A stretch of 64,000 nucleotides of DNA, taken from NCBI GenBank assembly GCA_003833135.1, contig QZLH01000115.1, positions 11,580-75,579 of the forward strand, read 5' to 3'. This document shows positions 1 to 12,074 of this stretch, in pieces (within the stretch, counting starts at the first letter, position 1; each line of letters begins with the position of its first letter). The translations under genes were made by a program, and so were the position numbers. This DNA comes from Oehlia diaphana. Taxonomy: Eukaryota; Glomeromycota; Glomeromycetes; Glomerales; Glomeraceae. Below the pieces are notes generated by a model, which was given only the letters and a program-made list of their open reading frames with translations, made no database searches and was not told where the DNA came from.

Positions 1-1117
1 ACACGACTGATCTTTTGTTTTTTGTTTACATTACGCCTGATCTTAAATTTTAATTGGATAAAATTGGGAGTTGTTACAAATAAGACGCGTAACAGGATGT
101 TACAATTAGATTTATCCATAATTTATATAAATTTTATTTGCGTATTTTTGCAGGATTTTTAATATCAGGTGTCAGTCAATCATGCGTACTACTCATATAA
201 AAATTTTTCGCCACCTGACCCTTATATATATATTTCTGGGTCCTGCCTTAGTCATATAAAATTTTAAATAAAAATTCATGTTTTTTTTTATATAATTATT
301 AAAAAAAAAAAATCGTTTTGGCTAAGTTTTTTTTTTAAAAAAAAAAAAAATAATAAAATATTTCTTAAGCCAAGTAATAACGCCTTTATTATATTATTAT
401 CATAGATTTTGATATAATTATGAAGATATCATGCATTAATCACACAATGAAAATTTATTTATTTATTAAATTACATCAGGAACCTTAATATAAAAATACA
501 TGAAAGACTATTGGATAAATCATAAAATTATCGTTAATAGTTAAAAAACATTAGTAATGAATGTTATGTGAATTTATTAGCATTTATTTAAAAATAATAT
601 TAAAATAATATATAGATTTAGTTTATTTTATTTTAACATAGTTTATTTTTATATGTATTTTCTTATTTTAGTATATACAGTAGTTTATTTGGCATAAAAC
701 TGGAAGATTAGCTGAAGTGGGTTAATAGGTGTAAATAATTATTTAGTATAAAAACAAATTAAAATAAACCCCAATGTAATAATTATCAATGTTTTGGTAA
801 ATGGCTTCAGTGAAATGGGTTTTAGTGAAATGTCCTGATACCCTTTAATAAGAATAAACATTTAAGGAAAAACAACCATGTAAACTATACTACGATAAAA
901 TAAATTAACAATTACTTATCTACAGATCCGTAATAATTTTTGAAATTTGAAAGCGTTGCAAAATATCATCTGTAATTGATCAATTGTAAAATGGAGAAAA
1001 ATTAGTTAATCTTTGTTCATAATAATTTTAAATTGGCTTTTCCTTATAAAAAATTTTCATTTTATTTCTGTAAATGATAGTCTTTGGAATCATCATATTC
1101 TGCTTTTTCTTATTTAT
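1..1117. other. AT-rich intergenic stretch, no gene seen
   Basis: Very AT-rich, with homopolymer runs (T and A tracts near 290-350). I found no open frame with splice signals, no repeat with clear ends and no RNA gene. Confidence 0.5.
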
Positions 1118-1125
1118 ACAGAGAT

Positions 1126-2133
1126 TAAAGATGGTCATTGGTCCTACCTAGGGATGGCAATGGTCACGGTCATTAACCAGTTATGACCGGTCATGACAGT
1201 AACCGATATCGGTTGGTCAAAGACCTCTAACCGACCGTTTGACCAACTGGTCTGACCGACCATTTAACTGACCATTTGATCAACCATTTAACCGATCCTG
1301 AAAATGTTTGCGAAATATCTTTTAATATAAAATTTAATAAAAAAATGTTTTGCAAACGTTTTTTAATTATTTTAACAGAAAACATTACGAAAACATTTTT
1401 TATTAAGTATTTCATAAAAAAAACATTTTGCAAACGTTTTCAGGATTGGTTAAATGGTCAGTTAAGACTGGTCGGTCAAACGGTCGGTCAAACGGTCAGT
1501 TGGTTGGTCAAAGGTTCTTGACCAGTTATGACCGACCGATGACCGACCATGACCGACTGTTGCCATCCCTAGTCCTACCAGTCCTACTTGGTTCTAGGAC
1601 TGCCAGTCTTAAGACCAAACCGTGGTCTTTCAGTCTTTTCAGTCCTGCTGTTACAGCTGTTTTCATAAGACCTGGGACAAACTAAATTATTGAACCCGGT
1701 CCGCTGATCTGCTGATCTGGTATTTTTAGCTGGGTACGTGATCCAGATTTGATGGTTTGATTTGTAAATTTGTAAAATAAATAACAACTGAACCAGATCG
1801 GTGGGTCAGTGGAGTGTTGGCAGTCAGGTTCAAAAATTTATTTTGTCCCAGGTCTTATGAAAACAGCTGTAATTCAGGCCGAACTTATAGTGCCGGCCAG
1901 AATTACAGGTAAGTGTAACACAAAAAAAATTAGTAAAAAATTTTTTGCCCGGTGTAAAATATTTATCCTGGATCACGTGTTTGTCGTATCTAGTAATTCC
2001 GGCCGACACTATATATCTGGCCAGAATTAGCCCAGGACCGAAAGACCGCGGTCCTACGCGAGACGACCGGTCCGTCTTTTTGGGGTGTAGGACCGGTAAG
2101 ACCGCGGTCTTCTAGGACCGGTGGCCATCCTTA
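1126..2133. mobile_element. Older hAT-like non-autonomous foldback element (interrupted)
   Basis: The left end TAAAGATGGTCATTGGTCC and the reverse complement of the right end (TAAGGATGGCCACCGGTCC) form terminal inverted repeats that begin like hAT elements. Flanking 8-mers ACAGAGAT (1118-1125) and ACAGGGAC (2134-2141) agree at 6 of 8 positions and look like a decayed target-site duplication. An internal inverted repeat of about 29 bp (about 1652-1681 and 1842-1871) gives it a foldback structure. It carries no transposase frame, so it would have to be mobilised in trans. It is interrupted by the younger element at 1149-1571. Confidence 0.6.
1149..1571. mobile_element. hAT-like MITE with 8-bp target-site duplication
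   Basis: Terminal repeats TAGGGATGGCAA and its complement bound a 423-bp foldback element. GTCCTACC is directly repeated on both sides (1141-1148 and 1572-1579), a perfect 8-bp duplication, which is the hAT signature. The arms are full of GACCG/CGGTC and AACGTTTT-like inverted motifs. There is no coding capacity. It is inserted inside the older hAT-like element, so it is the later arrival. Confidence 0.8.
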
Positions 2134-2210
2134 ACAGGGACTGATTAAATAAAACAGAACAAAAGATATTACGGAACAAAAAAAGAAAAATTCGCAAACT
2201 ATATTTTGCA

Positions 2211-2515
2211 ATGAAATATATTTTCTTGTTATCGTTCTTATTTGTATCGTTCTTATTTGTACTTTCCATGGTCTGACAGTTTATGCATCGCCTCTCCATG
2301 AGGGTAGAAGATTAATTATTTTTATTTATAATTTTTTATCTTTCTATTTTCTCATGCATTTAACATTTTCATTTGTATTAGTCTTCTCATGAAACGTTGT
2401 ACACCTGAGCAATCTTGGAGATTGTAATTATGGAGACGACTGTGATAATGATTCAAATTGCGCATCAGGTCTTTATATTGATGGAATATGCTGTCCTAAT
2501 CATGGAGATTGCTAA
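2211..2515 (+). pseudogene. Possible cysteine-rich secreted peptide relic
   Basis: An ATG at 2211 opens a signal-peptide-like run (MKYIFLLSFLFV then a hydrophobic stretch to SMV) that meets a GT at 2271 and then a stop. Downstream, 2417-2515 reads GDCNYGDDCDNDSNC, then a CC pair and a final GDC before a stop, a spacing like small cysteine-rich effectors or knottins. The intervening AG at about 2382 does not bring the two parts into a single open frame, because each frame has a stop, so this is a frameshifted relic or a gene whose splice site I have misjudged. No homologue is recognised. Confidence 0.35.
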
Positions 2516-2701
2516 TAAAGTTTGGTCACTTTGAATTTTTAAGTTAAATTATTTTTTAGTGAATGTATTAGTCATTTTACTTTTTTACTTTTTTTCGCTG
2601 TAAAGAAATTAAATCTATAATTTTTTTTAATTAATAAATATTTCTATAATGTAAATATTGCATTCTTGACCTTATACGATTACATTCTTGGCTCGTGTAT
2701 A

Positions 2702-3660
2702 CAGTGACGGCCAAAAGTAATGCATCGCCGAAATGAAGAAATTTTTTAAATAAATAGTAGAGAATTTGATACAAATATGCATTGCCCTTTATTTAAATTT
2801 TACTCAAGTTATCTCAAAAATAATCCATTGCTTAAAATTTATGTCAAATTATAAAAAAGACATCATGCTCAAGCTTATGATTCTATTGATCTCGTCATTG
2901 AAAGAGATGCTTGAGCAATGAACATGGCCTTAATAAAATATTACAATAAATTTGTGTTTATATGCAAGTAATAAAGTTTAACGTTAAATGTCTGCTGGAA
3001 TTGATAACCTCCTGACATATCAAATATTTGATATTTTCATTTACTCTTTTTTTTTGTATTCATACAATACTTTTGAACTATAATATATTTTGTCGATTTA
3101 GATTGTCATATCGATCCATATTCGAAATTACAGGACGATTGTTTATCACTTGCAAAAAATTTTATCTAAAGATTTTTGTTATATTTCAAAAAATATCAAT
3201 GAATCTGTTCCATGTGATTAAGGCTACTGACTTTTACAGAATAACATGTAATATATATACTGTATAACACGGATCAACTTTTAGGATAGTAAAATTATAT
3301 TTAAACTGGCACATAATTTGTTAAGAATACTTAGTTCCTAACGATGTTCTACTGCTATTGGTATAAATTTAAAAACTTCAGTAATATTCAATATTATATG
3401 GTATTCCGAAAGTAAGTATCAGTATTGTTGGAAAGAGAATGTAAGCAACAATCAGATTAGGATTGTAGTATAATGGTTTACAACGAAAGGAGTTTGCAGC
3501 TGAACTGACTTTCGTTTGATTGAAGGTGATTTAACTTCAACTGAAGAAACAATTTTTGGACACGATATGACCCTAAATATGCTGCAAACTCACCAACCCT
3601 GTAAAATTTTAATGTTTCTACATGATCGGCAAAATCTGTGGTTTTATTATTAATTCCGTG
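2702..3660 (+). mobile_element. Decayed Tc1/mariner-like element
   Basis: At 2702 the sequence CAGTGACGGCCAAAAGTAA follows a TA dinucleotide, the form of a Tc1/mariner terminal repeat. At about 3470-3640 the plus strand reads pieces such as WFTTKGV and DFRLIEGDLTSTE, broken by stops, that resemble the central part of a Tc1-type transposase. No matching right terminus was found, so the element is truncated or heavily mutated. The right boundary given is approximate. Confidence 0.4.
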
Positions 3661-4176
3661 AATATTAGCATAGATTAATATTTAGTGTCAATTGAATTAC
3701 AGTTCTGACTTCTGACTTGCCCACACTGACAATCTCTAAAAATGGACATAGTAAATAATTTTTCGTTTGTTAGAAAGAAATGTATTGTTTAAAGTTAATC
3801 AGCAGTTTATGCTCAAAAGGACACATCAATTCATTGCTTTATGATGATCGGTGTTACACATGCGCTACCTTAATTTTTCTCATAAACAATTGTTCATTAG
3901 AATTATTAATTGGCGAACGACACAATACTGTAAGTAAAGAAACAAAATTTTTGTTAGGCAGATCGTGTATAACATTATATATTAGAAATTTTAATTGGAA
4001 AAATAAAAATTTTAACGACGTCTGCAATTCTGCATTATTATATATATACTGTATATAACATTTATTTAAATAATAATAATTAATTTATTAAGTTGTATTG
4101 ATCAAACAATAAGATTTGTAAGATTGTTTTACAAAATTATTAGTCATCTCAATTCATTATACAGGATTATTGGGTT

Positions 4177-7100
4177 TTACCCGGGTTGTGTCTGAGGATT
4201 TTTTACGTATATGTAGATATACGTGATAAACGTTTTTAGCGAGATGTATAATAGAATTTGCAATAGTGTATATAGGCATGTAACCAAATGACACAACTTG
4301 ATTCAAATAAAAAGACTATTAAAAAATAAAATAAAATTTAATGATTGGTTTAGTAAAAAAAAAAAATGTTAATGCAAAAATAATTTACATACCTGAATAA
4401 ATATTGTAGAAATATCTTCAATGAAAATATTAGTGATCTCACCCAAAAATAAACTATTTTTTGCTGCATCAGATAATACAACATTGAAATTAACAAGCAA
4501 TTCTAAATGTGTGACATCAACTCCTGCTAATATCGTGAATATTATAACAATTTTTTGACTGTATTTATAATCTCTTAACCATCTTGAAAATTTCTGATAT
4601 TTCCGATTTTTTTCTATCTCTTCCATCTTCCCTCCGAGTTTCTCTTGAAGTCTACTAAACATTTTCTTAGCTCCTTCCCATATACTACATTTTCTTCTAT
4701 CATTTTCTTCATTATTTTCTTCTTTCGATTCTTCTTCTAATTCTTCTTTAATGCTTTCAAGTTTTTCTAATTTTTCTAATTCCTTTTTAAAGCTCTCAAG
4801 TTTTTTTAATTCGCTTATAAGTTTAAGTTCTTTTTCGCTCGTCGTGAGTTCATTTTCGCCCGTCGTAGGTTCTTTTTCGCTCGTCGTGAGTTCATTTTCG
4901 CTCGTCAGAAGTTTTTTTATAAGGCCTACAGCATTCTTTAGCTGCTCCTTGAGTTTTTTAACTTCATTTAATTCTTCCATTATAAGATCACGTAATTCAT
5001 TTGCAAATATTTTGTCAATTCCTTCATTAACTTTTGAATCTTTTTCGTTATCTTCTATCGATTTTTTTTCGTCAACGATAATTTCAATTTTATTCAATTC
5101 AAATAATTTCCGAAGTTCACCTAAATGTCTATTAACGTCTACTAATTGTTCTATAAAATCTTCAACTTGCGTTGAATCTTTTATATTTTCGTTAGTCGCT
5201 AATTTTTTCATGGTGGCTTTTACATCAACTGGATCCTCTATTAATATTTTATTAATATCTTTCAATTTTTCCGTGAGATCGCTAACCTCTTCTTTAATTT
5301 TTATTAATTCTTCTCTAGTTTCTCTTGTGAGATTCTTAACATATACTTTGCGATCGTTATCTTCTCCTGTAAAATTGTCTTTTTTTATCAAGTCATTAAG
5401 TTTTTTAATGTTTTCTATTAATTTTTGGATGTCATGTCCCATAAGTTCATTTATTACAACATAAAATGCAAATCCCAAATTTACGATAAACGGAAATGTC
5501 ACAAAGAAAAGACTAGAAGAAAAAAAGTGAGGGAAAGGGAAGAGAATTAATCAGTATTTGGAAAATATATACATATATATAATTATATATAACTTTTTAT
5601 TTTTACTTTTAAGGGTTTTTTTTTACCTTGTGGTGAAAATATTTTCCACGCTACGCGCATCTATGCTTGTAAAAAGAATTGTCGTCACAAATTTTGCAAT
5701 AGCGTTGCCACATGAATAAATTGCAAATGATTTACGCTAAAAACAAAAGAAAAAAGGTAGAGTTTTCATTTGTCAGTATTCAATTAAAAAAATTAAATAA
5801 TAATCTTAATAATATTAATATTAAATGTATATATATTTACCAATAAAGCAAGTATCAATAATATAAAATTCAATGCAATTGTTCCAAGGATATTACCCAA
5901 GTTTTCTTCTAACCACCTGGCTATTTTCATAAAAGAAAAAAAATATTATTTAGTTATTTGAGATGAAATCCTTTATCCGAAAAAAAAAATGGATTATTAC
6001 GTATGGGTTCATATCCATATTCTTCATCTAAATAATTTGTATATACTCCAGAACCAATAACAGTAATTAGTTTATATTTTATTAAAGTATTTAAATCACT
6101 AGCGACCAAATTAACAGATCTGCTGTCATCTGAATTCTTAGCTCTTTTAATATTAATAGATAAAATGTATTGTTCAGGTGAAACGGAAGTATCAATTTCA
6201 TGTCTTTCATTTGTAGTTATTCGTTCCGGACCAACAGGGACTGCTTTGGCCAATTCTTGTGTTAAATTATCAAAAAATTCTTTAACTTTAATTTTATCAT
6301 GTTTGAAACTTTTGAAATAAGTGGTTCCTTCTGCAGTCAATCGAACTTTTCCGTCAATACTGGATTCGTTTAATTTTGTTTTAAAATAATTTGAAATACT
6401 TTTTTGTGTAACTTCTTGTTGAGCTATTATGAAGAAAAAAGGAATTTTATTTTATGTACATGCAACATCATTTTCATTTTAAATAAGATAAACACTTACT
6501 TGTATTAAAATTCCAAGCATTATCTTGTAAACCAATGATAGGTTCTTGAAGATCTTTACTCTCTACAAAACCATCATCAATTAAAACATAGTACTTTGTA
6601 TTAGGCTGATTAAAAGTACTATCAATCACTTTGATTTCAATGGTATAATCATCAATAAGTTTTACGAAATCTCCATTATCGTTGCTTACAGAAGTAATTT
6701 GACGTATAATACCACCATCTTGTAAAATCGTAACGTTACGATAAGGTGACAAACTAACTTTACTATAAAATTGAATTCTAAGGGATTCAATTCCAGATGG
6801 ATCTATAGTATCACCAATGATCGGAGTTGTGTTGAAGATATGTAAATTTCCGTAACCATGATCTAGTAACATTTTAAAAGTTTTTATAAGTTAAAAAAAA
6901 AAATTTTTTTTTACGATAGATATTATTTCTCGTTCATATCACCTTACCACGTGCACCCTCGATCTTATACAAATCAGTGGTAATCAAACCCCAAGTTTGT
7001 CCAGATTCCGGTCGAGGAATGGCGAGAGTATTATTTGGTAAAACTAAAAAATCACCAGCAAAATTTGTTATAGTAGGATATGATATGTTCCAATTATAAT

Positions 7101-8383
7101 GGTTACTATTGTCATCCAAAATATAACCATAAAGATTAAGTTTAGTCATATCATTTGGAAATGGTGCTGTACTATATAAGAGATAACCTCCATAATTTAA
7201 CTGCATAATGCCAAAATCAGTAAGATCAGCAGGGTTTTGAAAAGTAGTAATATTATATACAGTTCCCGTTGAAAGAAAATCAATTTTAATAAACGTATTT
7301 TGATTTATTGCTGGGGCAATGTTTAAAACCAGTATACAAGTTTGACCAAATCCCACTTTAGTAAAATCACAATCAAGTAAAATTATTTTTGATACCGGAT
7401 TTGGAGTTTGATAAAGAACAAATGGACCTTGCGGTTCTGGATTTCCATTTTGTAAAAAAAAGCCATGGATCGATATATATGGAGCAAAGGAGGTTATTGT
7501 TGACGGCGTAAAATCAGGATAAATAATCGCGTATCCTCCGTCCATTGTTGCAACTGTTTCGACTGGTAAAGCCGTATAATTCATATAAGTTTTTGCAAGA
7601 AGTTGAACTTCCCCATTTTCGTTTCTTATAAAAGAAGAAATATTCATATTAAAATTATTAAAATTAATTTTCGTAAATTAAAATATAATACATATAATAC
7701 TTACACTTTGAATTGTTGCAAGATCATAGAATTAGTACCAGGTATGGGCGCAGTACGAAGAAATCCATTATCTCTATGGACATTTAGTCTGATAGAATCT
7801 TGGGCGGGCAACCATTCGTTAGTAATAGTATTAACAAAGGATGCACCTAACCAAATTTTACTATAAAAGAAGTGGAATAATAATCTTTATTATTTATGCT
7901 CAAATGAATAAAAAGGTTAATTTATATTTTACATATATACCTTTTAATTACTCCGTCTAAGTCGATAATCATTCCCCAATCATTATAAGTGTAATTATTG
8001 TTCACATCTTCAGCTTCCGCGTAAGTTAAAAACAAAAAATTTTTTTTTACAGGGTAAAATCTAAGAGGGTTAAATTTTGAAAGAAGACAAAAATTGAAAG
8101 GTTGTATATTTAAAGTATCTGCTGAAAGATCAAATCCTTTAACAGTTCCATTGGGATAAATTGTGCGAATTGATAAGTTTTCCTCCAGACAAAATTTGGG
8201 AGGAGCTGTGTAGTTTAAACGAACTATTCGAACGACTATCGTGCCATCATCATAATAATTTGTATTTAACACGCGAGGAGTTGAAGGGGTTTCAGGTGTT
8301 GGTTCTTCAACTATAATGGATGATTTTATTGGTAATATCGCCAATAAAATAATTGATAAAAAAAAAATAAAATATAACCTCAT
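4177..8383 (-). CDS. Large secretory-pathway membrane protein with coiled coil (copy A)
   Basis: Predicted 1163-residue protein, exons (minus strand) 8383-7941, 7860-7705, 7624-6948, 6862-6500, 6423-6001, 5920-5841, 5736-5627, 5512-4393, 4296-4177. It starts with a clear signal peptide (MRLYFIFFLSIILLAILP), then about 540 residues of beta-rich ectodomain with many N-x-S/T sites. Next is a compact domain at about 547-687 containing EGTTYFKSFKHDKIKV, in a position suggestive of a SEA-like membrane-proximal module. A transmembrane segment follows near 693-714, a second near 752-775 (FVTFPFIVNLGFAFYVV), then about 280 residues of Glu/Lys coiled coil, and a last hydrophobic segment near 1070 (KIVIIFTILAGVDVTH). 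Exon 5 must splice at ATAC|GTAATA, because reading on gives a stop. The paralogue at 20,516-25,229 has identical exon phases. I do not recognise a named family; a cell-surface receptor or adhesion role is only inferred. The secreted-protein gene lies head-to-head 1.4 kb upstream. Confidence 0.8.
4831..4912 (-). repeat. 21-bp coding repeats in coiled-coil exon (copy A)
   Basis: About four 21-bp units encode seven-residue repeats of the type ELTTSEK/EPTTGEN inside exon 8 of copy A. The heptad length keeps a coiled-coil register. Copy B has its own, different 21-bp repeat array in the same exon. Confidence 0.75.
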
Positions 8384-9643
8384 CTTGAAAAAGTTGTATT
8401 TACTTTAGAGAGACGAATTGTTTTTTTTTAAAAAAAAGCTTAAAAGTTAAAGAGAAAAGAAAACAAGACATAAATTTTTAGAAATTTATCGAACATGACT
8501 TTTTTATTTGTCTAAAGATATCACTTTTTTTTATTTCTTTTTTCATTCGTTTATTACACAACTAACTTGTTTTTTTATTATATTGTTGTAGTTTTTTTTT
8601 CAACCAATTACCAAAATTTTCGTATAGAATTTAACCTTGTTCGATTTTTTAATAATTATTATGGTAGCGGAAGAGTAATAAAAAGTGATTTAAAATATTT
8701 AAAAAGAGTTAGACTTTGTTTGATGCATAAAAAAAAATGAAATTGAAAGATATTTTTTCTATTAAAATAAACAAAATAAGGTTAGTGACGTTATTTTATT
8801 TATTATTCGGAGTTTTTCCCGAAAGTTCTTTCAAAGAGATCTTTTTTATTGTGATTATCAATAATGTGATATGAATTTTTTGATTATGCACTCATGTATT
8901 TTCAATGAACGAACAAATTTCACTGTTCAGTAGCGAGGATTTCATTAGCTATCGGTGTATCGTATGTATAACAAGGGCAAAAATAATCAATGACATTTGA
9001 TTGTATTACTTCTTTAAGGAAACATTGTGATTGACATTCCGGGTCAATCTGTGCATATTACATCATTAACATTACCTTTTTAATCGTTGCATTCCTTTTT
9101 TCCTTATATATATAAGATGGGATCTAACTTCTTTTAGGTTTTTAAACAAATCAATGAAACTCTTTATCACGTGTATCTTTTTAATACTAAAATGCTGTAT
9201 ATACATATATAAAATATTTATATTATCATTCGGTGATGTTTATTTCCTTAATTGTTTACTTTTTATACTTTATATGCAAAATAATAAGTATGCATGAATA
9301 AATTCATTTCTGATTTATGTAAACACAATCATACAACATATTCAATAATGATTCTTGTTTTTTTAGCGTTAAATTTATATATAGATTTTACTAATAAACT
9401 TATTACAAAAGATGAAAATGTTAAAATTTTATGGTTCATAACAAACTCCGATAAGGAACTTTAAAATAAAATTGTTTAAAATATCGAAGAAATTAGAAAG
9501 TTTCAATAACTTATGCAATGTAATATATTTATGTAACATTTTTATATTTTTAAATTTTACGTATTTTTAGATCAAGAACAAAAGAAAAGTATTAATCAAA
9601 TTACTTATTATTTGACTAATATAAATTCTTTTCTTGTGAGAAA
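8384..9643. other. Shared divergent intergenic region (unit A)
   Basis: Separates the membrane-protein gene from the secreted-protein gene. Several stretches match the corresponding region of unit B (for example near 9228-9370 against 26,480-26,610). No further gene is seen. It presumably holds both promoters. Confidence 0.55.
8421..8437 (-). promoter_or_regulatory. T/A switch upstream of copy A start
   Basis: T9A8 tract 38 bp upstream of the ATG. A similar tract lies 36 bp upstream of the paralogue's ATG, suggesting a core promoter or 5' UTR element. Confidence 0.4.
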
Positions 9644-9653
9644 TATAAAAAGG
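9644..9653 (+). promoter_or_regulatory. TATA-like box of secreted-protein gene A
   Basis: TATAAAAAGG, 123 bp before the ATG. The same TATAAAAAGGG lies upstream of the paralogue at 27,042, with a shared CACCCTTCC/ACCCTTCTTCC motif just downstream. Confidence 0.6.
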
Positions 9654-9742
9654 GTGGATTTCTACCCTTCTTCCATTCCTCATCGAATACAATATTCGAA
9701 ATAAAAAGAATTAATATCAAAAGAAAACAATTAATTTTTCCC

Positions 9743-9759
9743 TTTTTTTTAAAAAAAAA
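9743..9759 (+). promoter_or_regulatory. T/A switch before secreted-protein gene A
   Basis: T8A9 tract ending 7 bp before the ATG; conserved in the paralogue. Confidence 0.4.
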
Positions 9760-9766
9760 CTAAAAC

Positions 9767-10291
9767 ATGACAATGAAATACTTTACGTTTTTGACCTTGT
9801 TTATTCTTTTATCTTACGTTACTATTTCGTCAGCTTTTCCAAGTAGTAATGAACTATCTAATACGCTTGAAAAACGAAATCAATGCAGTTGCTCTGTCGC
9901 CGCCGCAGATTTCAATTCTGGTCCGGTTATAGGTTACGTATTCTTTGCCCAAGACGAAAATGGTCACACTGAAGTCGCAGGAATCTTTAACAAAGGTTTT
10001 GATGATACAAACGCGTCTTACGGATTTAAAATTATTGATGAGTGCAAAAATACACTTTTCGATCTCACGGATGGATTAAATATAAAACCAAATGGTCGTG
10101 GCGGTACCAAATCTTTCAGACATAAGTTTACAAATATGAGTATTGACTGTGACGACAATGGTATTCTCACCAAAAAAATTCACCATAATAAACGTAATTG
10201 TCATAGCAATAAACTTAGGAAACGTCTTCCTAATGGTGCAATGACCACTCAGGATGGTGAAGGCTCTGGTTACTCTGGAATATCGAAATAA
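9767..10291 (+). CDS. Small secreted protein, Kex2-processed (copy A)
   Basis: Intronless, 174 residues; the second ATG at 9773 aligns better with the paralogue's start and may be the true one. A signal peptide (KYFTFLTLFILLSYVTISSA) is followed by a short propeptide ending in KR, a Kex2-type site. The core (about residues 40-130) has the alternating pattern GYVFFAQDENGHTEVAGIF then YGFKIIDEC. This recalls the Cu/Zn superoxide dismutase beta-barrel, but the metal-binding histidines are absent. Four cysteines in the core are shared with copy B. A second dibasic run (KLRKR) would release a 21-residue C-terminal peptide beginning LPNG and containing GEGSGYSG. It is 53% or so identical to the copy at 27,196 by eye. 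Function unknown; an apoplastic or symbiosis-related role is inference only. Confidence 0.85.
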   Translation: MTMKYFTFLTLFILLSYVTISSAFPSSNELSNTLEKRNQCSCSVAAADFNSGPVIGYVFFAQDENGHTEVAGIFNKGFDDTNASYGFKIIDECKNTLFDLTDGLNIKPNGRGGTKSFRHKFTNMSIDCDDNGILTKKIHHNKRNCHSNKLRKRLPNGAMTTQDGEGSGYSGISK

Positions 10292-12070
10292 TATTACAAA
10301 TATAATTTCAATTTTTTATTAGTTTTATTATTTACATGTTTTTTTCTTTTTTATTCACATGGCTAGTTAGAATAATTCTGCACAAATTTAAATTTAGTTT
10401 TTTTTTTAAATGTAATAAATTGTGAAATTTGTCTCAAATAATAATAAAGTAAAGATAATTTTTAAAAAAAATTTCTCATTATTTATATAATTTTAAGTGA
10501 AATATTATAAATATTATATACTATAAAATACAGATTCTTAAATTGAGCGATAAAATTTAACGGTTCCGTTTACCTAATTAATAATAATATAAACTTGTTG
10601 ATATTTAACACTTTTTTGTTCCTTTCTTATAACAAAAAATAATGAATTTCCGGCTTGGGTATGTACTTTACTCCATTATAAATATAATCAGCGATTCTTT
10701 TCTTTTTTTAGTCCACTCACGAGATTTTTTCTTGCTGGAATGAAAATTATTCTCACCATTAAAAGTTTGTCGAGTAGTGATAATATTGATTCTTTTTGAA
10801 GAATGTTAAAAAAAAAAAAATATTAACTTCCATGTATTTTTTTCGTGTCTCTCTTAAATTTTAGTAGTAAAATATTAAAGAATTAAAGAATGCTTATCAT
10901 TTTCGATCAAATAAAAGATCGATCGATACAATACTTCAATGAGTATTCAATGAACAGTAAAAATTGCGATCATGCGATCGATATTTCAATATTTCAGAAT
11001 TTCACGTGATAATCAACATTAAAAGCCAATAAAATCTAAGCAATAGATATAGCTGTATCACGTGATTAATTTCGAACGAAAAAAAAAAAAAAAGAAAAAA
11101 AAGAAAAAAAAAGTAATTTTCTAAAAGAATAAACAAAGTTTGACCTAATGCTAAAAAATTATTTTAATCTAACATGACTACACATAGTTATGACAATTTA
11201 AATATACATAATACTATTAAGGTGAAATGTCAATAAAACTTAAACAAATAAAAAAAAAAAATAAATTGTTAATAATATCCGTCCTGTATAGCTCTATATT
11301 ATTAAGTAAAGTTTACTTTTGTTTAAAAGTATAACTTTTAAGACAACGCTTGCATAAAAAGGAAATCCATGAAACTTCATAGCTTGAAAACTTCTTATAA
11401 CCTGGTAAATATCTTACTTATAACCTTGCAAGTGTATATCTTGTTTGAGAAATTTTAATAAACTGAAAAAAAAAAAATGAGTTAGATTTACATTTGATTA
11501 CACAATTACATTCATGCAAACCAAAGCAAAATCTAATTATAGAAACTGAATGATAAAAATTAAAAAGGAAGGGATCGGTATATCCTTTTCTTCCAAAAAT
11601 CATCATATAAACGATGCAGTGAATTTTTGATACATGGATTGATTACATGGATTGAAATTTTCCAAAAAAAAAAAAAAAAAAATCTGAATGTCAATCCTAA
11701 TAAAAAAATGATTTTATTAAAGAATATTCCATTTATTATTATTTTAATTAATAAATCACTTGTATGTACAGTAGTAACAGTACGTTCTTTAAAGAAATAA
11801 CATAATCAATTTTATATATTTATCGAACTTAAATAGTAACATAATGGGACTCTGACTGATGAACAGACTTCACATTATAAGAATCTATTAGTTAATTATG
11901 CATTTTTATTGATAACTCCAAAAAATCCATTTTTTGATTATCTCTCTCGTTGCATTCAGTATATCAGTATATCAGTATTAGTCATGTTTTATATTTGCTA
12001 AAATTATACAATAAAATGAATAAGTAAAATTTGATTATCTGAAAGTTTATGTCACGCTATTGCAGCCGAA
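10292..12070. other. Intergenic; 3' flank of unit A then unique AT-rich DNA
   Basis: Up to about 10,830 this matches the 3' flank of the unit B gene, including AATAAAG near 10,443 as a likely polyadenylation signal. Beyond that I see only AT-rich sequence, poly-A runs near 11,081 and 11,665, and two CACGTGAT motifs. No gene supported. Confidence 0.5.
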
Positions 12071-12074
12071 AATC

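Larger units (their letters stand above)
3900..10830. repeat. Segmental duplication, unit A
   Basis: This block is similar to 20,250-28,600 throughout: 3' flank, nine-exon minus-strand gene, shared intergenic segment, divergent secreted-protein gene and its 3' flank. Gene order, orientation and exon number are the same. Shared landmarks include the 3' flank (AGATCGTGTATAACA), the intergenic TCGGTGATGTTTAT and the 3' flank ATAATTCTGCACAAAT. Boundaries are by eye. Confidence 0.85.

Noticed and set aside
3780..4058. Plus-strand frame of 92 codons
   Set aside because: It overlaps the 3' flank shared by both duplicated units, and the frame is not kept in unit B.
5954..6000. Ending the membrane-protein gene at the stop after KGFHLK
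   Set aside because: A donor at ATAC|GTAATA (GTAAGA in the paralogue) removes the stop and joins the next exons in phase in both copies, giving matching total frames.
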